Shown: positions 1 through 8,799 of the stretch, piece after piece | Layout: every line of letters starts with the position of its first letter | How positions within the stretch are numbered: the first letter of the stretch is position 1 | DNA from: Mycobacterium sp. PSTR-4-N | GTDB taxonomy: Bacteria > Actinomycetota > Actinomycetes > Mycobacteriales > Mycobacteriaceae | DNA: 64,000 nucleotides | Direction of reading: 5' to 3' | Assembly (NCBI RefSeq): GCF_022348085.1 | Contig: NZ_JAKRFN010000015.1 | Coordinates: 79,117-143,116 of the forward strand | The notes under the pieces: generated by a model | What the model was told of the DNA's origin: nothing | Seen by the model: only the letters and a program-made list of their open reading frames with translations | The model's database searches: none | Translations under genes and position numbers: made by a program

Positions 1-262
1 GGGCGCTGACCGCGGCGTAGAACTCGACCTCCGACTTGTAGCCCAGTGCCACCCGCTCGCGTACGGCGTCGTCCTGCGCGGGCAGCTTGACCGCGAATGT
101 CGCCGGCGCGGTCGTCGGACCGGCGTAGGTGGCGGTCACCCGGTAGGTGGCGCCGGTCTGTCCGGTACCGATCGGGGTCACCACGGTCTCGCTGACGGCG
201 GTGCCCAGCACCGAGCTCAACCACGTCGCGGTGATGTCGGCCGGCGTGCGCGGGATGGTCAC
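1..262 (-). CDS. Phosphotransferase (APH/ecdysteroid-kinase-like), 5' part only
   Basis: The first 87 codons of a gene that runs off the left edge of the window. It starts at GTG (260-262) with GAGAAAGG a few bases upstream. The visible N-lobe has a Gly-rich hairpin (GTGQTGATYRVT) followed by a strand ATFAVKLPAQDD, whose Lys fits the ATP-anchoring Lys of the kinase fold, then VALGYKSEVEFY. This pattern is typical of actinobacterial phosphotransferases of the aminoglycoside/choline-kinase-like superfamily; the catalytic loop lies outside the window, so substrate and activity cannot be judged. It begins 16 bp after cobIJ on the same strand and may be co-transcribed with it. Family call is moderate; function unknown. 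Confidence 0.6.
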   Translation of the reverse strand, partial: MTIPRTPADITATWLSSVLGTAVSETVVTPIGTGQTGATYRVTATYAGPTTAPATFAVKLPAQDDAVRERVALGYKSEVEFYAAVSA

Positions 263-278
263 GGGCGTGCCTTTCTCG

Positions 279-1781
279 TCAGTGCGAGGGATACTGCCGC
301 GGGGTGAACACCCGGTCGGTGCCCGGTTCGGCCGAATACCACTGCGTCTGTGACGATCCCACGATCAGCAGGCACCGCATGTCGACATCGGCGGGATCGA
401 GATCGGCCAGGCGCACGACCCGCACCGTCTCGGTCGGCCCGGCGACGTCGCGGCCGATGACCACTGGTGTGCCGGCGTCGCGATGTTCCAGCATCAGGTC
501 GCGCATCGCGCCGACCTGCCAGGTGCGCGTCTTCGATGCCGGGTTGTAGATGGCCAGCACCATGTCGGAACGAGCGGCCGCCTCCAGCCGCGCCGCGATG
601 ACGTCCCATGGCTTCAGTCGGTCCGACAACGAGATCACTGCGTAATCGTGTCCGAGTGGGGCCCCGACCCGGCTGGCCACCGCCTGCGCGGCCGTCATCG
701 CCGGGATCACCCGTACGTCGACGCCGGGCCACTGCTTGGCCTCTTCGAGCACCGCGGTGGCCATCGCGAACACCCCGGGGTCTCCGGAGGACACCACGGC
801 CACCGAGCGGCCCTGTTCGGCCAGCGAGCAGGCCAGGCGGGCGCGGGCCGGCTCGTCGGTGTTGTCGCTCGGATGCCGGCGCTGGCCGTCGCGCACCCCG
901 ACGCGGTCCAGATACGGCCCGTAGCCGATGAGGTCGGTGGCGGCGGCGAGCTCGCGCCGGCTCTGCGGGGTCATCCACGCCGCGTCGCCGGGCCCCAGCC
1001 CGACGACCGTGACGGACCCGGTGACCGATGCGGCGGCGGCGCTGGGCGCATCCGGGTCCTGCATCGGCCCGGGAAGCATGGTCAGAGCGAAATAGGGCAC
1101 CGACCCGTCCTCGACGTCGGCGGCCGGGAGCACGCGTTGTCGCGAGGTGCTGGCCCGCTCAACGTAATAGGTGTCCTGGAGTCGGCCGGCAGCCGAGAGT
1201 GCTTGGCGCACAGCGGGATACGAGCGTCCGAGCTTCATGATGATGGCCGCGTCGGTGTCGGCGAGGCGGCGTTCGAGCTCGGCGGTCGGCATCGTGCCGG
1301 GAAGGATCGTCAGCACCTGGTCGCCCTGGACCAGCGGTGTCGACACCGCCGCCGATGCGGCGCTGACCGACGTGACCCCCGGCACGATCACGGCGTCGAA
1401 GCGCTGCGTGAGCCGCGTGTGCATGTGCATGTACGAGCTGTAGAACAGCGGGTCGCCCTCGGCCAGCAGCGCGACGTCACGCCCGGCGTCGAGGTGTGCG
1501 GCGATGCGGGCGGCCGCCTCGCGGTAGAAGTCCTCCATCGCCCCCGCATAGCCGCCGGGGTGCTCTGAGGTCTCGGTGGTGACCGGATAGACGAGGTGTT
1601 CCTCGATCTGCCCGGCCCGCAGGTACGGCTCGGCGATGCCGCGCGCGATGCTGCGGCCGTGCCGGGCGCTGTGATAGGCCACCACGTCGGAGGCGCCGAT
1701 GACCCGCGCCGCCTTGACCGTGACCAGTTCGGGATCGCCCGGTCCCAGGCCGACTCCCCAGAGTGTGCCGCGCGCAGTCAT
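279..1781 (-). CDS. cobIJ: Precorrin-2 C20-methyltransferase / precorrin-3B C17-methyltransferase fusion
   Basis: A 500-aa bifunctional SAM-dependent methyltransferase of aerobic cobalamin synthesis. The N-terminal half (about 1-245) is CobI-like, with GVGLGPGDPELVTVKA at the start and LLAEGDPLFYSSYMHM as the second SAM loop. The C-terminal half (about 255-500) is CobJ-like, with VVGLGPGDAAWMTPQ, SSGDPGVFAMA and YNPASKTRTWQ. CobI methylates precorrin-2 at C20; CobJ methylates C17 and contracts the ring. The fusion and its length match mycobacterial CobIJ (about 508 aa). It follows cobH by 7 bp on the same strand, so cobG-cobH-cobIJ form one biosynthetic run. ATG start at 1781. Confidence 0.95.
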   Translation of the reverse strand: MTARGTLWGVGLGPGDPELVTVKAARVIGASDVVAYHSARHGRSIARGIAEPYLRAGQIEEHLVYPVTTETSEHPGGYAGAMEDFYREAAARIAAHLDAGRDVALLAEGDPLFYSSYMHMHTRLTQRFDAVIVPGVTSVSAASAAVSTPLVQGDQVLTILPGTMPTAELERRLADTDAAIIMKLGRSYPAVRQALSAAGRLQDTYYVERASTSRQRVLPAADVEDGSVPYFALTMLPGPMQDPDAPSAAAASVTGSVTVVGLGPGDAAWMTPQSRRELAAATDLIGYGPYLDRVGVRDGQRRHPSDNTDEPARARLACSLAEQGRSVAVVSSGDPGVFAMATAVLEEAKQWPGVDVRVIPAMTAAQAVASRVGAPLGHDYAVISLSDRLKPWDVIAARLEAAARSDMVLAIYNPASKTRTWQVGAMRDLMLEHRDAGTPVVIGRDVAGPTETVRVVRLADLDPADVDMRCLLIVGSSQTQWYSAEPGTDRVFTPRQYPSH

Positions 1782-1788
1782 CGTTCGC

Positions 1789-2415
1789 TCATTCGATGGT
1801 CGTCGCTATCGCGTTGACCGCAGCGGCGGCCATCGCGCTTCCGCCGCGGCGGCCGGTCACCACCAGATAGGACATGCCTCGAGGATCGTCGATGAGCTCC
1901 TGCTTCGACTGCGCGGACCCGACGAAGCCGACCGGGCCGCCGAGCACCGCCGCCGGCGGCGCGATGCCCCCGTCGACGAGTTCGAGGAGCCGGAACAGGG
2001 CGGTGGGCGCGTTGCCGATGGCCATCACCGCGCCGGGCAGCCGCTCGGCCCACAGGTCGATCGCCGCCGCCGAGCGGGTGGTCGCGTGCTGCGCCGCGAA
2101 CGCCGGTGCCCGCTCGTCGGCGACCAGCGAGACCACCTCGTTGTCGGCGGGCAGCCGGGAGCGGGTGATGCCTGCGGCCACCATGGACGAGTCGCACAGG
2201 ATCGGGGCGCCGGCAGCCAGCGCCTCGTAGGCACGGACGACGACGTCGGGGGTGTAGGCGACATGGTCGGGCACGTCGGTCTGACCGCAGGTGTGGATCA
2301 GCCGCACCACGACCCGCGCGACGTCGGAGGGGAACCCGGACAGATCGGACTCGGCACGGATCGTCGCGAACGACTGCCGGTAGATCTCCCCGGCATCGCG
2401 GATGTAGTCGAGCAC
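1789..2415 (-). CDS. cobH: Precorrin-8X methylmutase
   Basis: 208 aa, usual length for CobH, which moves the C11 methyl to C12 to give hydrogenobyrinic acid. The catalytic His lies in RLIHTCGQTD near the N-terminus, and GNAPTALFRLLEL plus GGPVGFVGSAQSK are the conserved substrate-binding loops. The start is GTG at 2415. On the minus strand TAGGGT (2427-2422) lies six bases before this GTG, which looks like a leaderless mycobacterial promoter; its first three bases are the stop codon of cobG, so cobH could be read both from an upstream cobG promoter and from its own. cobIJ follows after 7 bp. Confidence 0.95.
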   Translation of the reverse strand: MLDYIRDAGEIYRQSFATIRAESDLSGFPSDVARVVVRLIHTCGQTDVPDHVAYTPDVVVRAYEALAAGAPILCDSSMVAAGITRSRLPADNEVVSLVADERAPAFAAQHATTRSAAAIDLWAERLPGAVMAIGNAPTALFRLLELVDGGIAPPAAVLGGPVGFVGSAQSKQELIDDPRGMSYLVVTGRRGGSAMAAAAVNAIATTIE

Positions 2416-2427
2416 GCGATCACCCTA
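2416..2427 (-). promoter_or_regulatory. Predicted leaderless promoter of cobH
   Basis: Reading the minus strand: TAGGGT, six bases, then the GTG start of cobH. A TANNNT -10 element at this distance places the transcription start on the start codon. The TAG of the -10 is also the cobG stop codon. Confidence 0.45.
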
Positions 2428-3579
2428 CGGGTGGGCCGGCCGCGGCCGGTAGCCGTCTCCGGTCGCGATCAGCACGTCCGCATCGGCGGGGCTGCCGCAC
2501 GCGCGGTCGCAGCCGACGAAGTGCCGGTGCCGTGCCGGGTCTCGGTCCTCGAAAGCGGCGTCGTCGAAATAAGCGGCGTCGTCGAGGGAAGCGGCGGCGT
2601 CGGCGCGGACGTCGGCCAGCGCGTGGGTGCAGCCCGGACGTCCGGTGCACGCCGACACGGACAGCCACGGCGAGTTCTCGTCGAACACGAAACCCAGCGG
2701 GGCGAGCACCCGCAGCGCCGCGTCGGCGACCCCGTCGTCGAGATCGGCGATCACCACCGATCGCCAGGGGGTGATGATCAGGGGTGCGTCCACCGCGGCC
2801 AGATAGCGGGCCCGCTCGGCGTCGAGCACGCCGAGCGGCACGGCCGCGCCGAGTGCGATCCGGCCGTCGTCCTGGGGGAGCCAGCCGACCGGGGGCCGGG
2901 TGCGGACGGGCCACGTCCGGCCAGCCGGCGCCGTCGGCGTCAGGGCGCCGAGGACGACCTCGGGTGCAGTCAATTCCTTGATCCGCCAGGCCTTTCCGCG
3001 CACCTCGACGAACCGGCGGGCGACGGCCAGCAGACTCTTGACAGCCTCACCTGCAGGCACCCGCACGCCGGTGTCGGCGCCGGACAGCACGAGCGCCACG
3101 GTGTCCCCGTCGACGGCACACACCGCGGCATCGGCGCCGAGGCCGGCGATGTCGCCGCGGCCGTCGTCGATGCCGAACAGAAAGCGCCCCGGCAGGTCGG
3201 CCAGCGCGGGGTCGGTCTGCAGTGCCGCGTCGAGCGCCTCGACCATCGCGCGGACATCGAGCACGCCGCCCTGGCGTCCCGACAGCGGCGACGCGACGAT
3301 GTTGCGGATCTTCTCCCGGTTCGGCGCCGGCAACAAGCCGGCTCCGGTGAGCCGCCGGGCGAGCTCTTCGGCGTCGCGGATACCGCGGATCTGGATGTTG
3401 CCCCGGGAGGTGAGCTCCAGGGCCGGCGCGGCGAGATCGAGCGCCGCAGTGGCGATCGCCTCCATCTGCGCGGCGCTCAGCATGCCTGCCGGCAGCCGGA
3501 CGCGAGCGAGGTCGCCGTCGGCGGCCCGGTGGGTCTGCAGCGCGCCGGGACAGGCGTCGGTGTCCCGGAGTCTGGCCAT
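2425..3579 (-). CDS. cobG: Precorrin-3B synthase
   Basis: 384 aa, a member of the nitrite/sulfite reductase fold family that converts precorrin-3A to precorrin-3B in the O2-dependent cobalamin route. The 4Fe-4S ligands are visible as CTGRPGC (Cys311, Cys317) and CDRAC (Cys357, Cys361). GNIQIRGI near residue 80 is the typical siroheme-reductase N-terminal signature. The frame stays open further upstream, but the protein clearly begins at MARLRDTDACPGALQTH (ATG at 3579): family similarity starts there and TACCGT sits six bases before that ATG. M. tuberculosis CobG is of similar length. cobH follows across a shared stop/-10 sequence. Confidence 0.92.
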   Translation of the reverse strand: MARLRDTDACPGALQTHRAADGDLARVRLPAGMLSAAQMEAIATAALDLAAPALELTSRGNIQIRGIRDAEELARRLTGAGLLPAPNREKIRNIVASPLSGRQGGVLDVRAMVEALDAALQTDPALADLPGRFLFGIDDGRGDIAGLGADAAVCAVDGDTVALVLSGADTGVRVPAGEAVKSLLAVARRFVEVRGKAWRIKELTAPEVVLGALTPTAPAGRTWPVRTRPPVGWLPQDDGRIALGAAVPLGVLDAERARYLAAVDAPLIITPWRSVVIADLDDGVADAALRVLAPLGFVFDENSPWLSVSACTGRPGCTHALADVRADAAASLDDAAYFDDAAFEDRDPARHRHFVGCDRACGSPADADVLIATGDGYRPRPAHP

Positions 3580-3591
3580 CCGACCACGGTA
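3580..3591 (-). promoter_or_regulatory. Predicted leaderless promoter of cobG
   Basis: On the minus strand TACCGT (3591-3586), then GGTCGG, then the ATG of cobG. The -10 spacing fits a leaderless transcript and supports the chosen start. No cobalamin riboswitch B12 box (GCCACTG) is visible in the 174-bp gap up to 3753. Confidence 0.5.
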
Positions 3592-3753
3592 CGCGGCGCC
3601 AGGTAGTCGCCGCGCCGCGTGCAGGTGGGATCCGCCTCGCCGACGGCCGGATTCGAGTACTCCGCTACCCGTGATCATGATCGGCGCGGGACCTAGCTTT
3701 CGTTCATGACGGGGCCGCGCGGCGGACTCGCAGGATTCCAGGAGTGAACCACC

Positions 3754-4023
3754 ATGACCGAACTGGCCCTTGACGCACACATCCGTGAGCCCGACCGTGA
3801 GCCCGGCGTGCTGGCCGAGCCTGAGGTGCTCATCACCGAACGCGAGGTGCTGCTGTCGTCGGCGGCAGCTCTCGCCGCGCCGGCGGTGCGTATCTCGCAA
3901 CGCCGATCCCGCTGGCGCGCCGTGTTCTCCACCCGACGCCGGCCGCGTCCGCAGCGAAACCACACCCGTCGGCCCAGTTTCATCGAGGACGCGATGATGG
4001 CGCGGATGATGGACCGACTCTGA
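3754..4023 (+). CDS. Small conserved-looking hypothetical protein
   Basis: 89 aa, ATG at 3754 with a good CAGGAG ribosome site 10 bases upstream. The N-terminal half is acidic and Glu-rich (EPDREPGVLAEPEVLITERE), the middle is Ala-rich, and the C-terminal half is strongly basic (RRSRWRAVFSTRRRPRPQR) ending in FIEDAMMARMMDRL. There is no signal peptide or membrane segment. It is divergent from cobG and convergent with the dioxygenase gene that ends 6 bp beyond it. I do not recognise a family. The good SD and clean start make it a likely real gene; function unknown. Confidence 0.55.
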   Translation: MTELALDAHIREPDREPGVLAEPEVLITEREVLLSSAAALAAPAVRISQRRSRWRAVFSTRRRPRPQRNHTRRPSFIEDAMMARMMDRL

Positions 4024-4028
4024 ACTGC

Positions 4029-4943
4029 TCAGCTGGCCAGCCGCACCGGCACGACGATGTCGGAGTAACCGGACGCGTCGCCGGCGATGACGCGGCTGCG
4101 CCTCCCGTGCACGTCGACGGGGACGTCACCGGCCAGCGTCACCCTGCTGAGCCGTCTGAACTGGTTGTCGTAGTCGGCGACGGCGTAGTGCTGAGTGGCA
4201 CGGTTGTCCCAGACGGCGACATCGCCGGGCTCCCAATTCCACCGCACGGTGTGCTCCAGCTTCGTGACGCGCGCCTGGAACAGGTCGAACAACGCCGCTG
4301 ATTCGGCGCGTCCGAGGCCGACGAAGCCCGCGACGAAGTTACCCAGCAGCAGGACCCGTCGCCCGGTCTCGGGGTGAATCCGGACCACCGGGTGTTCGGT
4401 TTCGTAGTAGTCGGAGACGAATTCCTCGCGATACTGACGTTCGGTGTCGGCCAGCGCTTCTCGCCGGCCGTCGATGTCGCGGGCGTAGTCGTAGGTGTTG
4501 GTGTGCACGGCCCACAGATTCTCGGCGAGTGCGCGCAGTGGCTCGGGGAGCTGGTCGTACGCTGCCTCGGTCGACGCCCAGGTGGTGCTCCCGCCGTAGG
4601 GCGGCAGCGTGACGGCGCGCAGCAGTGACGCCTTGGGGATGCGATCGACGAACGTGACGTCGGTGTGCCAGCTGTTGGCCTTGTCGTAGCGCGAGTCGAT
4701 CGGCAGCACGGTGGTGCCCCGCGATGTCACGGTCGGATGCGCGGTGGTGGGGGTCCCGAGGGTGCGTGCGAACGCCAGCTGGCCCTCGTCGTCGAGATCG
4801 TGCTGGTTCCGGAAGAAGATCACCTTGTGTTCGAGGAGGGCTTCGTTGATGTGCGCGGCCGTGGCGGCGTCGACGCCGCGGGACAGGTCCACGCCCTCGA
4901 TGCGTGCGCCGATCACCGCGCCCAGCTTGACCACATGAACCAT
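4029..4943 (-). CDS. TauD/AtsK-type Fe(II)/2-oxoglutarate dioxygenase
   Basis: 304 aa. The metal triad is WHTDVTF (His93, Asp95) and NRATQHYAV (His252), with the 2-oxoglutarate-binding Arg in SRVTL. The sequence resembles the mycobacterial Rv3406 alkylsulfatase more than true taurine dioxygenases, notably in KANSWHTDVTF and MRVHPETG-like stretches (VRIHPETGRRVLLLGNF). Such enzymes hydroxylate alkyl sulfates or sulfonates and release sulfite or sulfate. The start ATG (4943) follows CGAGGAGG on the minus strand; the open frame continues upstream without a better start. It is divergent from the osmoprotectant ABC operon, with 187 bp between. No sulfonate transporter lies nearby, so the substrate is inferred only from family. 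Confidence 0.85.
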   Translation of the reverse strand: MVHVVKLGAVIGARIEGVDLSRGVDAATAAHINEALLEHKVIFFRNQHDLDDEGQLAFARTLGTPTTAHPTVTSRGTTVLPIDSRYDKANSWHTDVTFVDRIPKASLLRAVTLPPYGGSTTWASTEAAYDQLPEPLRALAENLWAVHTNTYDYARDIDGRREALADTERQYREEFVSDYYETEHPVVRIHPETGRRVLLLGNFVAGFVGLGRAESAALFDLFQARVTKLEHTVRWNWEPGDVAVWDNRATQHYAVADYDNQFRRLSRVTLAGDVPVDVHGRRSRVIAGDASGYSDIVVPVRLAS

Positions 4944-5130
4944 CGACCTGCCTCCTCGCGTCTTCTCGCGCGACTCTGCTCCCTGACCCGGCCGCTCGCC
5001 CAGGGTTCGATTCACCGGGAGTTCAACCCGTGCCGTTTCACCGCCATCGAGATGGGGTAACGCGACCCCTACGGGCGCGATGCGCGCCAGCAAAGGCGCG
5101 CGCAATCGAGAGAGCGGTGGGTGTGAGACG

Positions 5131-5787
5131 GTGACCTCCAACACGACGGTGTGGGGGTACGTGTCCACGCATTACGAGCAGCTGATGTTCGACTCGTATC
5201 AGCACGTCAGCGCCGTCGTGCAGAGCGTGCTCATCGCGACTGTCATCGGCGTGGCGATCGGGGTGCTGACCTACCGCAACGGCCTGGCGGCAAATCTCGC
5301 GACGGCGACGTCGAGCGTCATCCTCACCGTCCCGGCGTTCGCTCTGCTCGGTCTGCTGATCCCGCTGTTCGGGCTGGGCGTCATTCCCAGCGTGGCGGCC
5401 CTGGTGCTGTACTCGCTGCTGCCGATCATCCGCAACACGATCGTCGGCCTCAACGCCGTCGATCCCGCGTTGACCGACGCGGCGCGCGGCATCGGGATGA
5501 GCCGGCTGGGCACACTGACGCGCGTCGAATTGCGGCTCGTGTGGCCGGCGATCGTGTCGGCCATGCGGTTGAGCACGCAGATGTCGATGGGCGTGCTCGC
5601 CATCGCGGCGTATGTGAAGGGTCCGGGGCTCGGCAACCTGATCTTTGCGGGGCTGGCCCGTGTCGGCAGCCCCACCGCTCTGCCGATGGCGCTGACGGCG
5701 ACGCTGCTCATCGTGATCCTCGCACTCGCGCTCGACGCCCTGCTGGTCCTCGTCGGGCGCCTGACCACATCGAAAGGTGTTCGATGA
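5131..5787 (+). CDS. Osmoprotectant (glycine betaine/choline-type) ABC transporter permease
   Basis: 218 aa with about five membrane segments; OpuCB/ProW-like. The EAA-type loop is visible as ALTDAARGIGMSRLGTLTRVELRLVWP. The GTG at 5131 is chosen because the frame's earlier ATG (5080) gives an atypical, charged N-terminus; the spacing to AGAGCGGTGGG upstream is acceptable. Its stop overlaps the ATG of the ATPase gene (ATGA), so the two are translationally coupled. First gene of a permease-ATPase-permease-binding protein operon. Substrate likely a quaternary amine; the exact one cannot be read from sequence. Confidence 0.85.
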   Translation: MTSNTTVWGYVSTHYEQLMFDSYQHVSAVVQSVLIATVIGVAIGVLTYRNGLAANLATATSSVILTVPAFALLGLLIPLFGLGVIPSVAALVLYSLLPIIRNTIVGLNAVDPALTDAARGIGMSRLGTLTRVELRLVWPAIVSAMRLSTQMSMGVLAIAAYVKGPGLGNLIFAGLARVGSPTALPMALTATLLIVILALALDALLVLVGRLTTSKGVR

Positions 5788-6959
5788 CAACCGATGTCAC
5801 CGGAGTTCGGATCGAGCTGGACCACGTATCCAAGGTCTATCCCGGCGCCGACGAACCCGCCGTCGACGACGTCTCACTCGACATCCCGGCCGGCGAGATC
5901 GTCGTGTTCGTCGGCCCCTCGGGATGCGGCAAGACGACCACGATGCGCATGATCAACCGGCTCAGCGAGCCGACGTCCGGACGCATCCTGATCGGCGACG
6001 ACGACGCGCTGTCGATCAAGCCGACGGAGTTGCGCCGGTCCATCGGATATGCGATCCAGCAGGCCGGCTTGTTCCCGCACATGACGATTCGGCAGAACGT
6101 CGGGCTGGTTCCGGGCCTGCTGAAGTGGGATCGTCAGCGCATCGACGACCGGGTCGACGAACTGCTCGACATGGTCGACCTGGAACCCGGCCAGTATGCC
6201 GACCGCTATCCACGCCAGTTGTCCGGCGGGCAGCAGCAGCGGGTGGGTGTCGCGCGCGCTCTGGCGGCCGACCCTCCGGTGCTGTTGATGGATGAACCGT
6301 TCGGCGCGGTGGACCCGATCACGCGCAGCACGCTGCAGGACGAGTTGCTGCGCCTACAAGACGACTTGCACAAGACCATCGTGTTCGTCACCCACGATTT
6401 CGGGGAGGCGGTCAAACTCGGCGACCGCATCGCGGTGTTGGGCCCGCAGTCCGCCGTGCTGCAGTACGACACCCCGCAGAACATCCTCGCCAATCCCGCG
6501 GACGAGACCGTGGCCGGCTTCGTCGGCTCCGGGGCGTCCCTGCGGCAGCTCGGACTGCTGCGTGTCGGAGACGTCGCCCTGGAATCGCGTCCCTCGGTGC
6601 ACCACGACGACGCGATCGACCAGGTGCGCGCGACGCTCGCGGGCAGCGAGTGCGACTGGGTGGTGGTTCTCGACGGTCGCGAGCGTCCGGTCAGCTGGGT
6701 GCGTGCCGACCGGCTCAAGCATGCGGAGTCACTCTCCGACGTCGCAGAACACCTGGATGTCGTCAGCACCCAGGCGACGCTGGAAGACGCTCTGGAGGCC
6801 ATCCTGGCCGAGCAGCACGCGTCGGCGGTGGTGACGGGACCCGGTGGCCGATACGAGGGAGTGGTCACCCTCGACACGCTGATCGGCACCATCACCCGGC
6901 TTCGTCGCGACGCGGAGGACAGCGCGGACACCGAGAACGAGGCGGACGGCCCCTCGTGA
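5784..6959 (+). CDS. proV: Osmoprotectant ABC transporter ATP-binding protein with CBS domains
   Basis: 391 aa. Walker A GPSGCGKTT, normal Q loop (YAIQQAGLFPH), signature LSGGQQQRVGVARAL and Walker B VLLMDEPFGAVDP. The C-terminal 140 residues after the ATPase core carry a CBS-domain pair (for example CDWVVVLDGRERPVSWV and HASAVVTGPGGRYEGVVTL), typical of OpuA/OpuC/ProV ATPases, where CBS domains sense ionic strength. Start ATG 5784 overlaps the previous stop; its own stop overlaps the next GTG. Ends in an acidic tail. Energises import of compatible solutes. Confidence 0.9.
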   Translation: MTTDVTGVRIELDHVSKVYPGADEPAVDDVSLDIPAGEIVVFVGPSGCGKTTTMRMINRLSEPTSGRILIGDDDALSIKPTELRRSIGYAIQQAGLFPHMTIRQNVGLVPGLLKWDRQRIDDRVDELLDMVDLEPGQYADRYPRQLSGGQQQRVGVARALAADPPVLLMDEPFGAVDPITRSTLQDELLRLQDDLHKTIVFVTHDFGEAVKLGDRIAVLGPQSAVLQYDTPQNILANPADETVAGFVGSGASLRQLGLLRVGDVALESRPSVHHDDAIDQVRATLAGSECDWVVVLDGRERPVSWVRADRLKHAESLSDVAEHLDVVSTQATLEDALEAILAEQHASAVVTGPGGRYEGVVTLDTLIGTITRLRRDAEDSADTENEADGPS

Positions 6960-7726
6960 CCTCGGCCGACACCGCCCAGAGCGCACCGGCGCGCACCGCC
7001 GCGGAGCGGTTGCGGCTGTTCGTCCAGCCCGTGCTGGTCGTCATCGTCGCAGCGGCCGTGGTGTTCTGGGCCTTCGATCGCGATCTGACCGCCACTCAGC
7101 AGGAGAACATCAACCCCGGCAACGTCGCGACGCTGATCTGGCAGCACCTGCTGATCACCGCAGCGGTCACCGCGATCGTCGTGCTGATCGGCGTCCCGCT
7201 CGGTGTCCTGGTCACGCGGCCGGGCGCAAAACTGTTGCGGCCGTTGGTCATCGGCATCGCCAATGTGGGTCAGGCGGCTCCCGCGATCGGTCTGCTGGTA
7301 CTGCTGTTCCTGCTGACCGCCCGCACCGGCTTCTGGATCGGCGTGCTGCCGATCGCGCTGTATTCGCTGCTGCCGGTGCTGTCGAGCACGATCCTGGGTA
7401 TCGACCGGGTGGACCGTTCCATGATCGACGCCGGCCTCGGACAAGGGATGTCGCGTACCGCGCTGCTGGCACGCGTCGAACTCCCGCTGGCGGTGCCGTT
7501 CATCCTGGCCGGGCTGCGGACCTCGCTGGTCCTGGCCGTCGGCACGGCCACCCTGTCGTTTCTGGTCAACGCCGGCGGCCTCGGCATCCTCATCGACACC
7601 GGTTACAAGCTGCAGGACAACGTGACGCTGATTCTGGGCAGCGTGCTGGCGGTGTGCCTTGCGCTGTTGGTGGACTGGCTCGGCGGGCTCGCCGAGTTCT
7701 TCGTCGGCCCCAAGGGTCTGCGGTGA
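6956..7726 (+). CDS. Osmoprotectant ABC transporter permease (second)
   Basis: 256 aa, second membrane subunit of the operon. GTG at 6956 overlaps the ATPase stop (GTGA); an upstream-open frame overlaps the ATPase gene and is ignored. About six hydrophobic segments; EAA-like loop SMIDAGLGQGMSRTALLARVELPLAVP is near-identical in pattern to the first permease, so the pair forms the heterodimeric channel. Its stop overlaps the GTG of the binding-protein gene. Confidence 0.85.
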   Translation: MTSADTAQSAPARTAAERLRLFVQPVLVVIVAAAVVFWAFDRDLTATQQENINPGNVATLIWQHLLITAAVTAIVVLIGVPLGVLVTRPGAKLLRPLVIGIANVGQAAPAIGLLVLLFLLTARTGFWIGVLPIALYSLLPVLSSTILGIDRVDRSMIDAGLGQGMSRTALLARVELPLAVPFILAGLRTSLVLAVGTATLSFLVNAGGLGILIDTGYKLQDNVTLILGSVLAVCLALLVDWLGGLAEFFVGPKGLR

Positions 7727-8700
7727 ACGGCCGCGGGCGGTTGGCCGCGCTCGCCGCCGTGGTCCTGCTGGTGACGACCGGTTGTGGGCTGGGGTCGGGC
7801 AGCGCGGTACCGCTGAAGGTGGAGCCGGGTTCGATCCAGCCGACGCCCGGTCTGGAGGGCGTGGAGATCACGGTCGGCTCCAAGGAGTACACCGAGCAGG
7901 TCATCCTGGGCTACATCCTCGAGTACACCCTCGCGGCGGCAGGTGCGCAGGTGCGCGATCTGACCGGCATCGTGGGCAGTCGCAGTACTCGCGGTGCGCA
8001 GCTGTCCGGCCAGGTCGACGTCGCCTACGAGTTCACCGGCAACGCGTGGATCAACTACCTCGGCCACGAGAAGCCGCTGCCCGACACGCGTGAGCAGTAC
8101 GAGGCGGTGCGCGACGAGGATCTCGCCCGCAACGACATGGTGTGGCTGGAGCCCGGGCCGATGGACGACACCTATGCGCTGGCCGCGAGCGCCCGCACCG
8201 TGGAGCGCACCGGCGTGCGCACACTGTCCGATTACGCCGCACTGGTCAAGCGTGACCCGGCTGCGGCGCGCACGTGCGTCGACACCGAGTTCCGCGCCCG
8301 TCAAGACGGATTCCCCGGCATGGCGACGGCGTACGGCTTCGACCCGGCCCGGGCGATCACGCCGATCCTGCAGGTCGGCATCATCTACCAGGCCACCGCC
8401 GAGGGCACGCAGTGCGATTTCGGCGAGGTCTTCACCACCGACGGGCGGATCGCCGCGCTGGACCTCACCGTGCTGGTCGACGACAAGCAGTTCTTCGCGC
8501 ACTACAACCCGTCGGTGACGATGAAGCGCAGCTTCTTCGAGGCCCATCCCGAGATCGCGGACGTGACCGCGCCGGTCACCGCGGCGATCACCAACGAGGT
8601 GATAACCGATCTGAACAAGCAGGTCGACGTGGAGGGCCGCGATCCCAGCGTGGTCGCGCGCGACTGGATGGTGTCGCGGGGCTTCGTGACCGTGGACTGA
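7723..8700 (+). CDS. proX: Osmoprotectant ABC transporter substrate-binding lipoprotein
   Basis: 325 aa. GTG start (7723) overlaps the permease stop. Signal peptide with lipobox LVTTGC near residue 21 predicts a lipoprotein. The mature part begins with the family motif ITVGSKEYTEQVILGYILEY and carries VDVAYEFTGNAWINYLG, both characteristic of the OpuAC/ProX (YehZ-type) quaternary-amine-binding fold. Ends the four-gene ABC operon. A CRP-like palindrome lies 6 bp after its stop but belongs with the downstream gene. Confidence 0.9.
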   Translation: MNGRGRLAALAAVVLLVTTGCGLGSGSAVPLKVEPGSIQPTPGLEGVEITVGSKEYTEQVILGYILEYTLAAAGAQVRDLTGIVGSRSTRGAQLSGQVDVAYEFTGNAWINYLGHEKPLPDTREQYEAVRDEDLARNDMVWLEPGPMDDTYALAASARTVERTGVRTLSDYAALVKRDPAAARTCVDTEFRARQDGFPGMATAYGFDPARAITPILQVGIIYQATAEGTQCDFGEVFTTDGRIAALDLTVLVDDKQFFAHYNPSVTMKRSFFEAHPEIADVTAPVTAAITNEVITDLNKQVDVEGRDPSVVARDWMVSRGFVTVD

Positions 8701-8706
8701 GCACGG

Positions 8707-8722
8707 TGTGACAACGGTCACA
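8707..8722. promoter_or_regulatory. CRP/Cmr-type palindromic site
   Basis: TGTGACAACGGTCACA, an exact match to the TGTGA-N6-TCACA consensus bound by CRP-family regulators, including mycobacterial CRP. It lies just after proX and about 113 bp before the 32-aa gene, followed by CATAGTTCT as a possible -10. Probably controls the small gene and perhaps cobN. Confidence 0.65.
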
Positions 8723-8799
8723 AAATTCCGGGCATAGTTCTGTCCCGCACCATTTCCGCGCAGAACCCGGTACCGGCGGTACCGTCTGGCCTCAGAGCG

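Noticed and set aside
3580..3753. Possible cobalamin riboswitch before cobG
   Set aside because: No B12 box or surrounding conserved helices were found; the leaderless-type -10 directly at the cobG start leaves no leader.
5054..5075. Small GGGGT...ACCCC hairpin before the osmoprotectant operon
   Set aside because: The 5-bp stem is too short and has no recognisable regulatory context.
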